Source: Nitrosospira multiformis (lineage in GTDB: Bacteria > Pseudomonadota > Gammaproteobacteria > Burkholderiales > Nitrosomonadaceae). From it: a stretch of 64,000 nt of DNA. The position numbers and the translations under genes are program-made. The notes under the pieces are model-generated. The model ran no database searches. It saw only the letters and a program-made list of their open reading frames with translations, and was not told the DNA's origin. The stretch is from assembly GCF_003050865.1 (NCBI RefSeq), contig NZ_QAOK01000017.1, forward strand, positions 1-64,000, given 5' to 3'. This document shows positions 8,447 to 18,388 of this stretch, piece by piece (the stretch's first letter is position 1; each line of letters opens with the position of its first letter).

Positions 8447-8824
8447 CTAGGTCGCCAGCGTCGTTTCCTTGGCTTCCTCTGCGGGCTGCGGAGCGGGTTT
8501 GGCTTTCTCTTCGCGCATCATGGGTGACGGTGCGGTAATCGGCTCATCCATTTTGATGGTGAGGTGGCGCAATATGGCGTCATTGAATTTGAATGCGTGC
8601 TCCAGCTCGTCCAGCGTTTCCTGATCACATTCAATGTTCATGAGCACATAATGCGCCTTGTGAACTTTCTGGATCAAGTACGCGAGCTGTCGCCGTCCCC
8701 AGTCTTCCAGGCGATGCACCTGCCCGTTTCTGGCGGTTACAATGCTGCGATACCGCTCGACCATTGCGGATACCTGCTCGCTTTGATCGGGATGAACAAT
8801 GAATATAATTTCGTAATGTCGCAT
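8447..8824 (-). CDS. rpsF: 30S ribosomal protein S6
   Basis: Platform protein of the small ribosomal subunit, partner of S18. It starts [18 protein letters not shown] and contains [16 protein letters not shown] and HYVLMNIE as in the family. A C-terminal tail of about 28 residues is rich in P, A, E and K. E. coli S6 is glutamylated on its tail by RimK; the tail here ends in TLAT rather than glutamates. First gene of the minus-strand cluster, with GGAG in its ribosome-binding region. Confidence 0.97.
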   Translation of the reverse strand: MRHYEIIFIVHPDQSEQVSAMVERYRSIVTARNGQVHRLEDWGRRQLAYLIQKVHKAHYVLMNIECDQETLDELEHAFKFNDAILRHLTIKMDEPITAPSPMMREEKAKPAPQPAEEAKETTLAT

Positions 8825-8946
8825 GCAGTCTCCTTATGGGTAAAGCCTCCCGTGATGCGGGCACGGTGAGGCAAGGTCGAATGTTTCAAAGAGGCCGGTA
8901 CTATACTCAACCCGCTTGAAAATATCAATTTTAATCGGGGGTTATA

Positions 8947-9693
8947 TCAGGGCCTCGGGGCATATCTCTGGCGGTACGTTTCAAACAGGCAGATGCCCGC
9001 GCTCACGGAAACGTTGAGACTTTCCACACTGCCTAGCATGGGAATCGAAACAAGCTGATCGCAGTTTTCCCGCGTCAGCCGACGCATTCCTTTCTCTTCC
9101 GAACCCAGTACCCATGCGACGGGTCCATCAAGCTTGAGGGCGCCAAGCTCCGTATCGGCATCGGCAGCCGTTCCCAGGATCGTTACCCCCCGCTCCTTCA
9201 ATCCGCGCAGAGTACGGGCGAGATTCGTCACGGAAATATAGGGCACGTTATCCGCCGCCCCGCTTGCCACCTTGTGCACCGCAGCGGTTAGGCCCACAGC
9301 GCGGTCTTTCGGTGCAATCACAGCATGAACACCGAAAGCATCTGCGACACGCAGGCACGCACCGAGGTTATGAGGATCCTGGATTCCATCCAGCACCAGA
9401 AGCAGCGCAGGCTCAGTGAGGGTGTCGAGCACATCGTCGATATCCACATATGTACGGGCGGAGTCGATACGCGCAACTACGCCCTGGTGCCGGGCACCAC
9501 CCGCCAAAGCCATAAGCCTTGCGGTGTCGCATGCAATCAACCGTATGCCTTGGGTTTCTGCCAGCGTCGCCAGATCGCGGGCACGCTGATCCTTTCGCTC
9601 CGCATCGAGGAAAATCTCCCGGACGCTGGCCGCATTCTGGCGCAGCCGGCTGGTAATCGCATGGAAACCGAATATAAAGCGCGAGCCGGACAT
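8947..9693 (-). CDS. rlmB: 23S rRNA (guanosine-2'-O-)-methyltransferase RlmB
   Basis: A SpoU-family (SPOUT) 2'-O-methyltransferase acting on G2251 of 23S rRNA by family analogy. The 248-aa protein has the N-terminal substrate-binding domain, then motif 1 ([21 protein letters not shown]), motif 2 ([12 protein letters not shown]) and motif 3 ([22 protein letters not shown]). It lies directly downstream of rnr in the same orientation, the same order as in E. coli. Confidence 0.95.
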   Translation of the reverse strand: MSGSRFIFGFHAITSRLRQNAASVREIFLDAERKDQRARDLATLAETQGIRLIACDTARLMALAGGARHQGVVARIDSARTYVDIDDVLDTLTEPALLLVLDGIQDPHNLGACLRVADAFGVHAVIAPKDRAVGLTAAVHKVASGAADNVPYISVTNLARTLRGLKERGVTILGTAADADTELGALKLDGPVAWVLGSEEKGMRRLTRENCDQLVSIPMLGSVESLNVSVSAGICLFETYRQRYAPRP

Positions 9694-9752
9694 CTATGGT
9701 AATGAGTAATTGCAAAAAAGGATAAATGGGGAGCGGACACTCGCCGGGGAAA

Positions 9753-11960
9753 TCAACTCGCTGCCCCAGTTTTTATTTTTCCCGCACCCGGGGCGTTTTC
9801 GGCGAGCACAAAATCTATCCTGCTGGATTCCAGGTCGACTCGAACCAGCCTGACCCTGAGCCGGTCGCCCAGTCGATAGCGCTTCCCGGTGCGCTCCCCC
9901 AGCAACATGTGCCTGACTGCGTCAAAATGGAAATAATCGCTGGGCAGTTCTGAAACATGCACGAGTCCCTCGACATAAATTCCATCCAATGCCACAAAAA
10001 GACCAAAACTTGCGACACCGCTGACAACTCCCTCAAAGCATTCTCCGATTCTGTCCTGCATGTAATAGCATTTGAGCCATGTTTCGACGTCGCGCGTCGC
10101 ATCATCCGCCCTGCGCTCCGTCTGCGAACAATGCTCGCCCAATTCATGCCAATTACCCGGAGAATACCCTGTCTTGTTCAGCACGGCCTTGATGGCTCGG
10201 TGTACCAGCAGATCGGGATAACGCCTGATAGGGGATGTAAAGTGCGTGTAGGATTCATATGCAAGACCGAAATGGCCGACATTGTCCGGACTGTACACTG
10301 CCTGGCGCAAGGAGCGAAGCATGACAGTCTGCAACAATTGAGCGTCGGGCCGATCCTTTATTGTAGATAACGTACGAGCATAATCTTTCGCCTTGGGGTC
10401 GTCGCCACCCCCTAGCTGAACACCAAATTCCTTCAGAAAATCACGCAAGGCGGCAAGTTTTTCCGGTGTCGGACCTTCATGGATGCGATAGAGAGTCGGT
10501 TGTTTGTGTTTCTGCAAAAAATCGGAGGCGCACACATTGGCCGCGAGCATGCATTCTTCGATGAGACGATGCGCATCATTGCGTTTTACTGGCAGGATAC
10601 GCTCGATTTTGCCCTCATCGTTGAAAATCATTTGCGTTTCGATCGTTTCAAAATCAATCGCCCCGCGCAGATCTCGCGCTTTCAGCAATACCTTGAATAA
10701 TTTGTTGAGCAGTTGGATGTGCGGCAAAAGATCCTTGTATTGTTTCGCTTCCTCTCCCTTGGGATTCTCCAGCATGGCCGCCACTTTTGTATAGGTAAGC
10801 CGGGCGTGCGAAAACATGACTGCGGGATAAAAACGATAGTCCTTGAAGTCACCTGCAAAATCCAGGCTTATTTCGCACACCATGCATAAACGATCCACCT
10901 CCGGGTTGAGCGAACAGAGCCCATTCGATAGCGCTTCCGGCAGCATGGGGATAACGCGCCGCGGAAAATAGACCGAATTGCCACGATTGAACGCCTCCTG
11001 ATCGAGCGCATCGCTTGGCTTTACATAATGGCTGACGTCGGCAATGGCAACATAGAGTTTGTAATTCTTCCCGTCGCGCTCGCAATATACAGCGTCGTCA
11101 AAATCTCGCGCGGTTTCGCCATCTATGGTCACCAACGGCAAGTGACGGATATCTTCCCTCTTGACCAGGTCTTTTTTCAATACCTTGGATGGAAAACGGG
11201 CGGAAAGTTTTTCCACCTCCGGTGGAAACTGGTAAGGCAAGTCGTGCTTGCGAAGCGCAATTTCGATCTCCATCCCGGGGGCGGTATAGTCGCCCAAAAT
11301 CTCGATGATGCGGCCGATTGGCTGCGCATGTTTGCTCGGCTGCTGAATGATCTCTACCATGACCACTTGGCCTGCCCTTGCATTCATCGATTCTTCTTTG
11401 GGGATCAGAATATCCTGGCTGATGCGCTTGTTCTCCGCCTCCACGTACAGAATTCCGTGATCCGCATGCAATCGCCCCACCAAATGGGTTACAGCACGTT
11501 CCAACACTTCTACGATGGCCCCTTCCCTGCGGCCTCGCCGGTCAACCCCGATTTCACGCACCATCACCCGGTCGCCGTGCAGCGCTTTGCGCATTTCTTT
11601 GGCGCTCAAGAATAAATCCGGACTGCCATCATCGGGTATCAGAAAAGCAAATTCGTCCGGGTGACCCTGGACCTTCCCTTTGATAAGATCGAGCTTCTCC
11701 ACCATGCAGATATCGCCCTTCCGGTTACGCATGATCTGGCCTTCGCGCAACATGGCAGAAAGACGGCGGCTGAAGATCTCGTCTTCTTCTTCGGTGATTC
11801 CGAGCAGGTTCTGCAAGACTTCCTCGGGCAAGGGGACCCCCTGCTCTTCGAGTATCTGGAGTATGAATTCCCGGCTGGGCAGCGCGTGACCATAACGCTC
11901 TTTTTCCCGTTCAAGATAAGGGTCCAACTTGCGGAGCTTTTGTTTCTTCTTGATTGTCAA
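9753..11960 (-). CDS. rnr: Ribonuclease R
   Basis: A processive 3'-5' exoribonuclease of the RNB family that degrades structured RNA. The 735-aa protein has N-terminal cold-shock domains, the RNB catalytic centre TIDGETARDFDDAVYCE with the magnesium-binding aspartates, the SPIRRYPDLLVHRAI segment, and a C-terminal S1 domain (GVVSGVASFGLFVALDGIYVEG). It is shorter than E. coli RNase R and lacks the long lysine-rich tail. Upstream of rlmB and probably cotranscribed with it. Its start overlaps the likely tRNA-Leu promoter. Confidence 0.96.
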   Translation of the reverse strand: MTIKKKQKLRKLDPYLEREKERYGHALPSREFILQILEEQGVPLPEEVLQNLLGITEEEDEIFSRRLSAMLREGQIMRNRKGDICMVEKLDLIKGKVQGHPDEFAFLIPDDGSPDLFLSAKEMRKALHGDRVMVREIGVDRRGRREGAIVEVLERAVTHLVGRLHADHGILYVEAENKRISQDILIPKEESMNARAGQVVMVEIIQQPSKHAQPIGRIIEILGDYTAPGMEIEIALRKHDLPYQFPPEVEKLSARFPSKVLKKDLVKREDIRHLPLVTIDGETARDFDDAVYCERDGKNYKLYVAIADVSHYVKPSDALDQEAFNRGNSVYFPRRVIPMLPEALSNGLCSLNPEVDRLCMVCEISLDFAGDFKDYRFYPAVMFSHARLTYTKVAAMLENPKGEEAKQYKDLLPHIQLLNKLFKVLLKARDLRGAIDFETIETQMIFNDEGKIERILPVKRNDAHRLIEECMLAANVCASDFLQKHKQPTLYRIHEGPTPEKLAALRDFLKEFGVQLGGGDDPKAKDYARTLSTIKDRPDAQLLQTVMLRSLRQAVYSPDNVGHFGLAYESYTHFTSPIRRYPDLLVHRAIKAVLNKTGYSPGNWHELGEHCSQTERRADDATRDVETWLKCYYMQDRIGECFEGVVSGVASFGLFVALDGIYVEGLVHVSELPSDYFHFDAVRHMLLGERTGKRYRLGDRLRVRLVRVDLESSRIDFVLAENAPGAGKIKTGAAS

Positions 11961-11979
11961 AGCTGATTTCCTATAGAAT
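11950..11979 (+). promoter_or_regulatory. Candidate sigma-70 promoter of tRNA-Leu
   Basis: TTGATT at 11950 and TATAGA at 11972 are separated by 16 bp, about 40 bp before the mature tRNA-Leu start. The promoter overlaps the beginning of rnr on the opposite strand. Downstream, an inverted repeat TCTGTCC-N7-GGACAGA (11986-12006) would lie in the tRNA 5' leader. Confidence 0.5.
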
Positions 11980-12016
11980 TGCGCCTCTGTCCCATCGTTG
12001 GACAGATTCGCTCATT

Positions 12017-12103
12017 GCCCAGATGGCGGAATTGGTAGACGCACTAGGTTCAGGTCCTAGCGGTGGCAACACTGTGGAGGTTCGAGTCCTCTTCTGGGCA
12101 CCA
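12017..12103 (+). tRNA. tRNA-Leu (CAG)
   Basis: The acceptor stem GCCCAGA pairs with TCTGGGC, followed by discriminator A and CCA. The anticodon stem CTAGG/CCTAG encloses loop TTCAGGT, giving anticodon CAG. A long variable arm (CGGTGGCAACACTG) fits a class II leucine tRNA, and the T-loop GGTTCGAGTCC is intact. Length is 87 nt including CCA. Confidence 0.96.
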
Positions 12104-12744
12104 ATCAAAACATTCCCGCTGATCCCGCCTGTACCGGCCCAAATGGCACAGGAAGCGCTGCTTTTCTCAGTATAGCAGGACAGCGCATCGCACTCCGGAA
12201 TTACCCCTACCCGCCCATTTTTTCCTTCTGTTACGCTTAGGCTCTGCGGCCATTTTAGCTACGACATTACCAGATAATATCTAGCTGTAAAATTTTACAG
12301 CTATTCATGCGCCGCGATCCGTTGTCTCATAAGGCCTGTGTGCCGACATAAACCGTTCAGACGCATTGGGCAATCAAGAATAACAGATGGCAAGCTTGCT
12401 TCCCTCACACGCATATTGCTACACATGGGTCGATCCGGCGAACCTAAAGATAACCTTTTCAATCCTTGGAAAAGGGTACCAAGAGGTTCCTTTCTTGATG
12501 ACTCGATGGATAAAGGGGAAGGGATTCCTGTCGTTAAAGAACTGTGTTCAAGAAATAGGACGTGTTCCATTATGTTCCGTAACCGTATTCCCGGCATCCT
12601 GCTATCTGACGTCATCGCCTCCAGCAAGAGATCCAATAAGGGAAAAATATATCGAAAAGGATATTTCGGGGAGAATCTGTCACCCGTTTTCCGCGCGATT
12701 TTAAGTTCTTCCGACTTGAATTACAGTTACCTGAGCTCATCTAG
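12104..12744. other. Long intergenic region before the acyltransferase gene
   Basis: This 640-bp stretch has no gene I can support. Open frames exist on both strands (minus 12301-12636, plus 12338-12748 and 12387-12704), but they overlap each other, lack convincing ribosome-binding sites and match nothing I recognise. The last part presumably holds the promoter of the acyltransferase gene. Confidence 0.5.
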
Positions 12745-13533
12745 ATGAACGACATCGTGACCGCCTTTAACGAATATTTCGAAGTTATCGACGCCGACAC
12801 TCCGGAGTTATTGCGAGATGTATTTCGCCTTCGTTACCAGGTACTCTGTATCGAACAGCGCTTGCCGGGGTTTGAAGCGTCACGCTATCCTGATGGGTAC
12901 GAATATGACGATTACGATGTCCACTCCTCTCATATTCTTCTTCAACACCGTCCTTCCGGCGATTTTGTCGGCACTGCCCGCCTCATACTTCCCGATCCAC
13001 TCTCCCCGGAAAAACTGTTCCCAGTTGAGCAACATACGCAGTTGGACCCGTTCTTCAATATTAATCGGTTACCCCGACAACACACGGCCGAAGTATCACG
13101 CTTGCTGATCGCGCGGCGGTTTCGCCGCCGTAAAAGTGACAATGGTAGACGGGAAAATGAAATAGTTGTTGGAGACAGCGCTACAGGAAAACCACGCCGT
13201 TTCCCTCATCCTATCCTTGCGCTTGTTGTTGGTCTCATACGCATGTCCGCCACTCATCACATTACCCATTGGCTGTCGATCATGGACCCTGCCTTGAACA
13301 GGTTGTTAAGCCTCTACGGACTCCAGCACAACCCAGTGGGCCCATTGACCGAGTATCATGGCAGTCGGCAGCCCTATCACTATGACTTGTCCATAATGCT
13401 GGACAAGATGCGGATAAATCATACCCAGGTCTGGGAACTTCTTACAGATTACGGCAGCATCGTTCCAATGCGTCCAGCCCAGGTTCCCAGTCAAGTACCC
13501 GTTTCCGCCATTCTTGCTGATATTGAAAAATAA
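12745..13533 (+). CDS. PEP-CTERM/exosortase-system acyltransferase
   Basis: A 262-aa GNAT-fold acyltransferase related to N-acyl amino acid and acyl-homoserine-lactone synthases, matching the class found beside exosortase (EpsH) loci. The N-terminal half has FRLRYQVLCIEQRLPGFE and later DFVGTARLILPDP and AEVSRLLIARRFRRR, the motif layout of that class. The substrate is unknown. No exosortase or PEP-CTERM gene lies within this window, so any exosortase partner must be elsewhere. It is followed by 150 bp and then a signalling cluster on the same strand. Confidence 0.85.
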   Translation: MNDIVTAFNEYFEVIDADTPELLRDVFRLRYQVLCIEQRLPGFEASRYPDGYEYDDYDVHSSHILLQHRPSGDFVGTARLILPDPLSPEKLFPVEQHTQLDPFFNINRLPRQHTAEVSRLLIARRFRRRKSDNGRRENEIVVGDSATGKPRRFPHPILALVVGLIRMSATHHITHWLSIMDPALNRLLSLYGLQHNPVGPLTEYHGSRQPYHYDLSIMLDKMRINHTQVWELLTDYGSIVPMRPAQVPSQVPVSAILADIEK

Positions 13534-13683
13534 TAGCCGTACTTTTGCGGCATGCCTGACACAGCCCGGCTTCACGAGTCACTGCTTATCTCTATTTCTC
13601 ATTCCGAAAGTCCCGACTCAACTCAAGGTAAGGTCGCCACACACCCCTTCAGTGCGCATATCCCTGCCGGGTGAGTAAAAATT

Positions 13684-14133
13684 GTGACAATTAAAATAAA
13701 AATTAAACGTTTTATTTCGTTTATGTGCCTGCTGCTCGGCCTGTTATACATGACAGGCAGTGCACGGGCAGTCGAGCCCTATGAGATCGTGGCTAACTCC
13801 GGCCTCAACGAAAAAACCCTCTCCAAAAATGCCTTGCGCGCCATCTTCGGCATGCGCTTGCATACATGGCCAGACGGCACCCCCATTCATGTGTTCGTGC
13901 TGCCGGATGAAGCCCCTCTCCACATCGCATTCTCCAAGGAAAAGTTGAATGTCTTTCCCTATCAACTCCGCGCAGCATGGGACCGGCTGGTGTTCTCGGG
14001 CACGGGACAGGCGCCGGAAACGGTCGCTTCTCCAGAGGAAATGCTTGCAAAAGTCGGTAGCACACCCGGAGCAATTGGCTATTTAACCCGATCCAGAATG
14101 GATAGCACTGTCAATGTTCTGCAAGTCAAGTAA
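13684..14133 (+). CDS. Small periplasmic phosphate-binding-like protein
   Basis: A 149-aa exported protein. Residues about 10-29 form a signal peptide with a predicted cut after SARA. The mature part resembles a shortened PstS-type binding fold (SKNALRAIFGMRLHTWPDGT and a late PGAIGYLTRS segment). It is too short for a full two-lobe transporter subunit and no ABC permease is nearby. The start is a GTG; an ATG at 13723 is possible. Its last 20 bases overlap the porin gene, which points to one operon with the porin and the GGDEF-EAL protein. Confidence 0.8.
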   Translation: MTIKIKIKRFISFMCLLLGLLYMTGSARAVEPYEIVANSGLNEKTLSKNALRAIFGMRLHTWPDGTPIHVFVLPDEAPLHIAFSKEKLNVFPYQLRAAWDRLVFSGTGQAPETVASPEEMLAKVGSTPGAIGYLTRSRMDSTVNVLQVK

Positions 14134-15361
14134 CCACATTCGCCGCTGTTTGACGCGAGATGTTGTCCGGCTCGTCGTGGTGTCTGCCGTCCTTTCGAAT
14201 TGTGTGGCTTACGCGCAAAAACTGCCGATTCCTCAGAACCTGCCGAACAACCTGCAAATACATGGCTTTGCCAGCCAGAGTTGGCTCAAGAGTACGAACA
14301 ACAATAACGTTTTCGGGAAAAGCAGTTCCGATAGCGGAAGTTTTGACTTCAGGGAACTGGGACTGAATGCTTCCATGAGGCCCAAGCCCAACCTCCAGTT
14401 TTCGGCTCAGATGATTTCCCGCACGGCGGGAAAAGGGAGCCCGGGCAACATTCGGCTCGATTACGGATTCATTGATTATGCGTTTCTATCGGGAGAAGAC
14501 AGCAAGATGGGAATTCGCCTGGGCAGGATGAAGAATCCGCTCGGCTTTTACAATGCCACGCGCGATGTCCCCTTCACGCGGCCCACTATACTTTTACCTC
14601 AATCCATCTATTTTGATCGCACCCGCAAACTGGCCATCGCGGCGGACGGCGGGCACTTGTACGGTGAGCACCGCTCTGATATCGGGAATCTCTCTGTTCA
14701 GTTCGGAGCAGTACGTCCACTGGTCCGTGGCGCAGAAACTGAGGTGGCGCTATTGGGACGTGAAATGCCAGGCCACCTCAGCCCGGATATATTGTATATC
14801 GGCCAGGTAAATTATGAACTTGACGAAGGCAGGCTTCGTTTTGCATTCAGCGGGGCTCAGTTGAACATAAATTATGATCCTGCGAGTAGCGAGCGGCTCG
14901 GCGCGGGTTCAATTCGCTTTACACCTCTCATTTTCTCCGCGCAATATAACGCAGAACGCTGGAGTTTCACTTCGGAATACGCGCTCCGCCATTTCGAATA
15001 TAAAAATTTCGGCAGCCCCCCCCTCGATCTCAATTTCTGGGGAGAGAGCTATTACATCCAAGGAGTCTATCGAATCACGCCGGAATGGGAAGCAATCGCT
15101 CGTTACGATGTCCTGTATACGAACAGCGATGACCGCAACGGAAAAAAATGGGCTGCAGCTACAGGCGGCGATCCGCATCGGCGGTATGCTAAAGACATTA
15201 CTGTAGGGCTGCGCTGGAATGTCACGCCTGAGTTCATGTTGCGTGCCGAGTATCACCGCGTGAATGGAACAGCCTGGCTTTCGACTCTCGATAACCCTAC
15301 CTCGGGAGACCTGTCGCCGCATTGGAATCTGTTTTCCATCCTCGGCTCCTACCGGTTCTAA
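14114..15361 (+). CDS. Outer-membrane porin-like protein
   Basis: A 415-aa protein with a signal peptide (hydrophobic stretch VVVSAVLSNCVAYA, cut near residue 34) and a mature part with alternating aromatic beta-strand pattern. The C-terminus ends in SILGSYRF with terminal phenylalanine, the usual beta-barrel signal for BAM assembly. Segments such as GRMKNPLGFYNATRDVPFTR resemble phosphate-selective or DcaP-like porins. The transported solute is unknown. It overlaps the upstream binding-protein gene and ends 2 bp before the GGDEF-EAL gene. Confidence 0.82.
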   Translation: MFCKSSNHIRRCLTRDVVRLVVVSAVLSNCVAYAQKLPIPQNLPNNLQIHGFASQSWLKSTNNNNVFGKSSSDSGSFDFRELGLNASMRPKPNLQFSAQMISRTAGKGSPGNIRLDYGFIDYAFLSGEDSKMGIRLGRMKNPLGFYNATRDVPFTRPTILLPQSIYFDRTRKLAIAADGGHLYGEHRSDIGNLSVQFGAVRPLVRGAETEVALLGREMPGHLSPDILYIGQVNYELDEGRLRFAFSGAQLNINYDPASSERLGAGSIRFTPLIFSAQYNAERWSFTSEYALRHFEYKNFGSPPLDLNFWGESYYIQGVYRITPEWEAIARYDVLYTNSDDRNGKKWAAATGGDPHRRYAKDITVGLRWNVTPEFMLRAEYHRVNGTAWLSTLDNPTSGDLSPHWNLFSILGSYRF

Positions 15362-15363
15362 AC

Positions 15364-18291
15364 ATGCTGCAGGATAAGTATTTTCATAATCAGGCTATGC
15401 AAAGAAATGGAGCGATAGCACCTGAAAAGCCCCAGAAATTTCTGGGGCTGAAGTGGAAAGTTCTGCTGCTGAGCAGCCTCATACTGATTGCCATCGTGGC
15501 TTCGTTCACGGGAATTACCTATCTGAGCCTGATGGATGACTTCGAGAGCCAGAGAAACGCGCAGCACCAGCGCTATGCCAAGGAAGTTGAAGGACTGATT
15601 GACCAGGTTTCGATAAATTTGCATCAACTCGCAGGATTGATTCCTTTCCTGGAAGGAATGGATAAAAGCCTGCTCTCAGGTAACAAAGAATACGTCACTC
15701 AGGCATTTGATCCGTATTGGACACCTTTGCAGCTCCACAAGGGTATCGAATTACTGCGTTTTTACGACAGCTCAAATCAGCAACTGGCAAGTTGGGGAAC
15801 TTCCCAGCCTGTTACTCATGACGCATTGATGTCCGCTTGGGTACACGAGGTGAATGCGCAGGAAAAGCCGATAAGCCACCTCAGTTGCCCCAGCAGCTGC
15901 ATGCAATTTGCCGTGACGCCCCTGCTCGTGGAAGGTAACAATGTGGGGGTGATCGTCATCGGAACCCCCCCGATCGATGTGATCCTGGGTTTCAAGGATA
16001 TCTCGGGCGCTGATATCGCCTTGCTGGTGAGCGAAAAAGGCGATTTGCCCGAAAGCAGCAAGGTAAAAATTGCAAACTGGAATGTTACGATTGCTGCACA
16101 CAGCAGGGAAATGAACATTACTGTTCTGGATGACGTTGCAGCGAATTATCCGGACCTGGAGAGCCTCGAGGAGGGCATCCTGGTTTCGTGGCAGGATAGA
16201 CACCTGCAGATAAAGCCGCTGTTTCTGGAGAGAATGGCGGTCTCGGAAGACGATGCTCACTTCATGGTTGTAACTGACATCACCTCCACGATCCGTACCA
16301 TTCACAGCTCCACACAGCAAAACATGATAATTGGCCTGGTCGGGCTCATACTCTCTGAAATACTGTTATTCATCATCCTCACCAAGCCGCTGTCGCGACT
16401 CAAGCACATCGTTTTTACTCTCCCTCTTCTGGCTCGCAGCAGTTTCAAGAATTTTCGCCTGGAGCTTCGCTCCGCCGGCCAGAAACGATGGGTGAAAGAT
16501 GAGATTGACCTGCTGGATGAAACAGCGGTGGCCCTGTCGCACCAACTGGAGAAGCTCGAGGATCAGGTGGCGGACAGGACCCATATACTGGCGAGCAAGA
16601 TGCACGAGCTAAGCAAGGAGAGGGATTTCATCAACAATCTGCTGGACATTGCGCAAGTGATCGTAATCACGCAAAAGGCGGACGGTGAGATTCTCACACT
16701 CAATGCCTATGGGGAAACGCTTATTCAGTATACTGAAAAAGAGCTGCAGGGAACGTCCTTTCTCCATCTTCTGGCGCTCGACGGGAATCTGCACGATCTT
16801 CCCGTTCATCTGGAAGAGGTGCGGTGCCAGCGAAGGGATCAGCTTCGGCACGAAGCGAATATCGTATGCAAGGATGCTTCCATTCGTAATATTCTGTGGC
16901 TGCATTCACGCCTGACCCGGCACACCGAGGATGACCCCGCAATGCTATCGGTGGGCCTCGACATGACGGAACACAAGCGTGCTGAAGGGCGTCTTGCCTG
17001 GCTGGCGGATCATGATCCGCTCACGGATCTTTTCAATCGCCGCCGCTTCCAGGAAGAGCTGGAACAGATGCTGAATCTTGCCGCGCGCTACGGGTATTCC
17101 GGAGCCTTACTCTTTTTCGACCTGGACCAGTTCAAGTACATCAACGATACCAGCGGGCATCAGGCGGGGGATGCCTTACTTAAAATGGTGGCGCGCCTGC
17201 TGCTTGGCAACATTCGCAGCGTCGACATACTCGGACGCCTGGGAGGCGATGAATTCGCAGTGATTTTGCCCCAAACCACGGCCGAAGGGGCGATAGAAGT
17301 GGCAAAAAATACGCTTGCGAGCCTGAATCAGGGAAAGATTACGATAAATGGCCGCACTCATAAAGCATCAGCCAGCGTTGGTATCGCGCTTTTTCCGGAG
17401 CATGGCAGCAATGTCCACGACCTCCTGGCCGCGGCCGATCTCGCCATGTATCAGGCAAAGGAAGCCGGACGAGGAGGATGGCATCTGTTTTCTGACGAAG
17501 AGAAAACACGTGAACGCATGTACACACTCGTCTATTGGAAGGAGAAGATTGAGTATGCCCTTTCACACGAACGTTTCCTATTCTATTTTCAGCCCATCAT
17601 GCATATTCGGCGCAGGACCATCGATCATTACGAGGTGCTGCTGCGCATGCTCGACAATGATGGAACCATTCTCGCGCCCCAGTTTTTCATCCCCGCCGCA
17701 GAACAGACCGGACTTATCCATGCCATTGACCACATGGTTTTACGTAAATCGATTGCGCAATCGGCTGAAATACAGCGTGCCGGTCAGTGCATCCGTTTTT
17801 CCATAAACTTGTCGGCGCATGCATTTCACGATCCGGAACTGCTGCCGATACTGAAAGATGCATTTATCGAGTATGGCGCGGATCCCTCGAATTTCATGTT
17901 TGAAATAACCGAGACAGCGGCACTCGAGGATTTGCCCGCGGCACGGGAACTCATGGAGATGATCAAGAAGCTGGGCTGCAGTTTCACGCTGGATGATTTC
18001 GGAGTCGGTTTCTCCTCCTTCTATTACATCCGGCAACTGCCGATCGATGTTGTAAAGATCGATGGCTCATTCATACGAAATCTGGCGGACAGCCCCGATG
18101 ACCAAATACTGGTGCAGGCTTTGTGCGATGTGGCAAGAGGATTCGGAAAGAAGACAACAGCGGAGTTCGTGGAGAATGCAGCGACTTTTTCAATCCTTGA
18201 GAAAATGCAGATCGACTATGCCCAGGGATTCTTGATTGGAACACCCTCTCCCGCTTATGACACATCGTTCAGCGATTTCGCGAAGATGTGA
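15364..18291 (+). CDS. Membrane sensor with PAS, GGDEF and EAL domains
   Basis: A 975-aa c-di-GMP signalling protein. It has TM1 at about residues 32-54, a periplasmic sensor region to about 320, TM2 at 320-342, a coiled linker, a PAS domain (about 420-540), GGDEF (about 545-710) and EAL (about 725-970). The GGDEF site RLGGDEF is intact and is preceded by an RSVD inhibitory site at the expected spacing. The EAL motif reads YEVLLR, keeping the catalytic glutamate. Both synthesis and breakdown of c-di-GMP are thus possible. The ATG at 15364 follows the porin stop by 2 bp. Confidence 0.95.
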   Translation: MLQDKYFHNQAMQRNGAIAPEKPQKFLGLKWKVLLLSSLILIAIVASFTGITYLSLMDDFESQRNAQHQRYAKEVEGLIDQVSINLHQLAGLIPFLEGMDKSLLSGNKEYVTQAFDPYWTPLQLHKGIELLRFYDSSNQQLASWGTSQPVTHDALMSAWVHEVNAQEKPISHLSCPSSCMQFAVTPLLVEGNNVGVIVIGTPPIDVILGFKDISGADIALLVSEKGDLPESSKVKIANWNVTIAAHSREMNITVLDDVAANYPDLESLEEGILVSWQDRHLQIKPLFLERMAVSEDDAHFMVVTDITSTIRTIHSSTQQNMIIGLVGLILSEILLFIILTKPLSRLKHIVFTLPLLARSSFKNFRLELRSAGQKRWVKDEIDLLDETAVALSHQLEKLEDQVADRTHILASKMHELSKERDFINNLLDIAQVIVITQKADGEILTLNAYGETLIQYTEKELQGTSFLHLLALDGNLHDLPVHLEEVRCQRRDQLRHEANIVCKDASIRNILWLHSRLTRHTEDDPAMLSVGLDMTEHKRAEGRLAWLADHDPLTDLFNRRRFQEELEQMLNLAARYGYSGALLFFDLDQFKYINDTSGHQAGDALLKMVARLLLGNIRSVDILGRLGGDEFAVILPQTTAEGAIEVAKNTLASLNQGKITINGRTHKASASVGIALFPEHGSNVHDLLAAADLAMYQAKEAGRGGWHLFSDEEKTRERMYTLVYWKEKIEYALSHERFLFYFQPIMHIRRRTIDHYEVLLRMLDNDGTILAPQFFIPAAEQTGLIHAIDHMVLRKSIAQSAEIQRAGQCIRFSINLSAHAFHDPELLPILKDAFIEYGADPSNFMFEITETAALEDLPAARELMEMIKKLGCSFTLDDFGVGFSSFYYIRQLPIDVVKIDGSFIRNLADSPDDQILVQALCDVARGFGKKTTAEFVENAATFSILEKMQIDYAQGFLIGTPSPAYDTSFSDFAKM

Positions 18292-18388
18292 CGAACTCAT
18301 GCTGGCATGCCGGGAAACGTATTGAAGAAGCAGGTCATTGATCCCGAATCCACCGGCTCACTGGTCTATTGAGAGCACCACGCGTCTT

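Noticed and set aside
9325-9702. Plus-strand frame opposite rlmB
   Set aside because: A shadow of the rlmB coding sequence; no independent start signal or family match. The same holds for the many long frames opposite rnr, the RND permease and dnaB.
12301-12636. 111-aa minus-strand frame in the long gap before the acyltransferase gene
   Set aside because: It overlaps two plus-strand frames, lacks a ribosome-binding site and resembles no known family.
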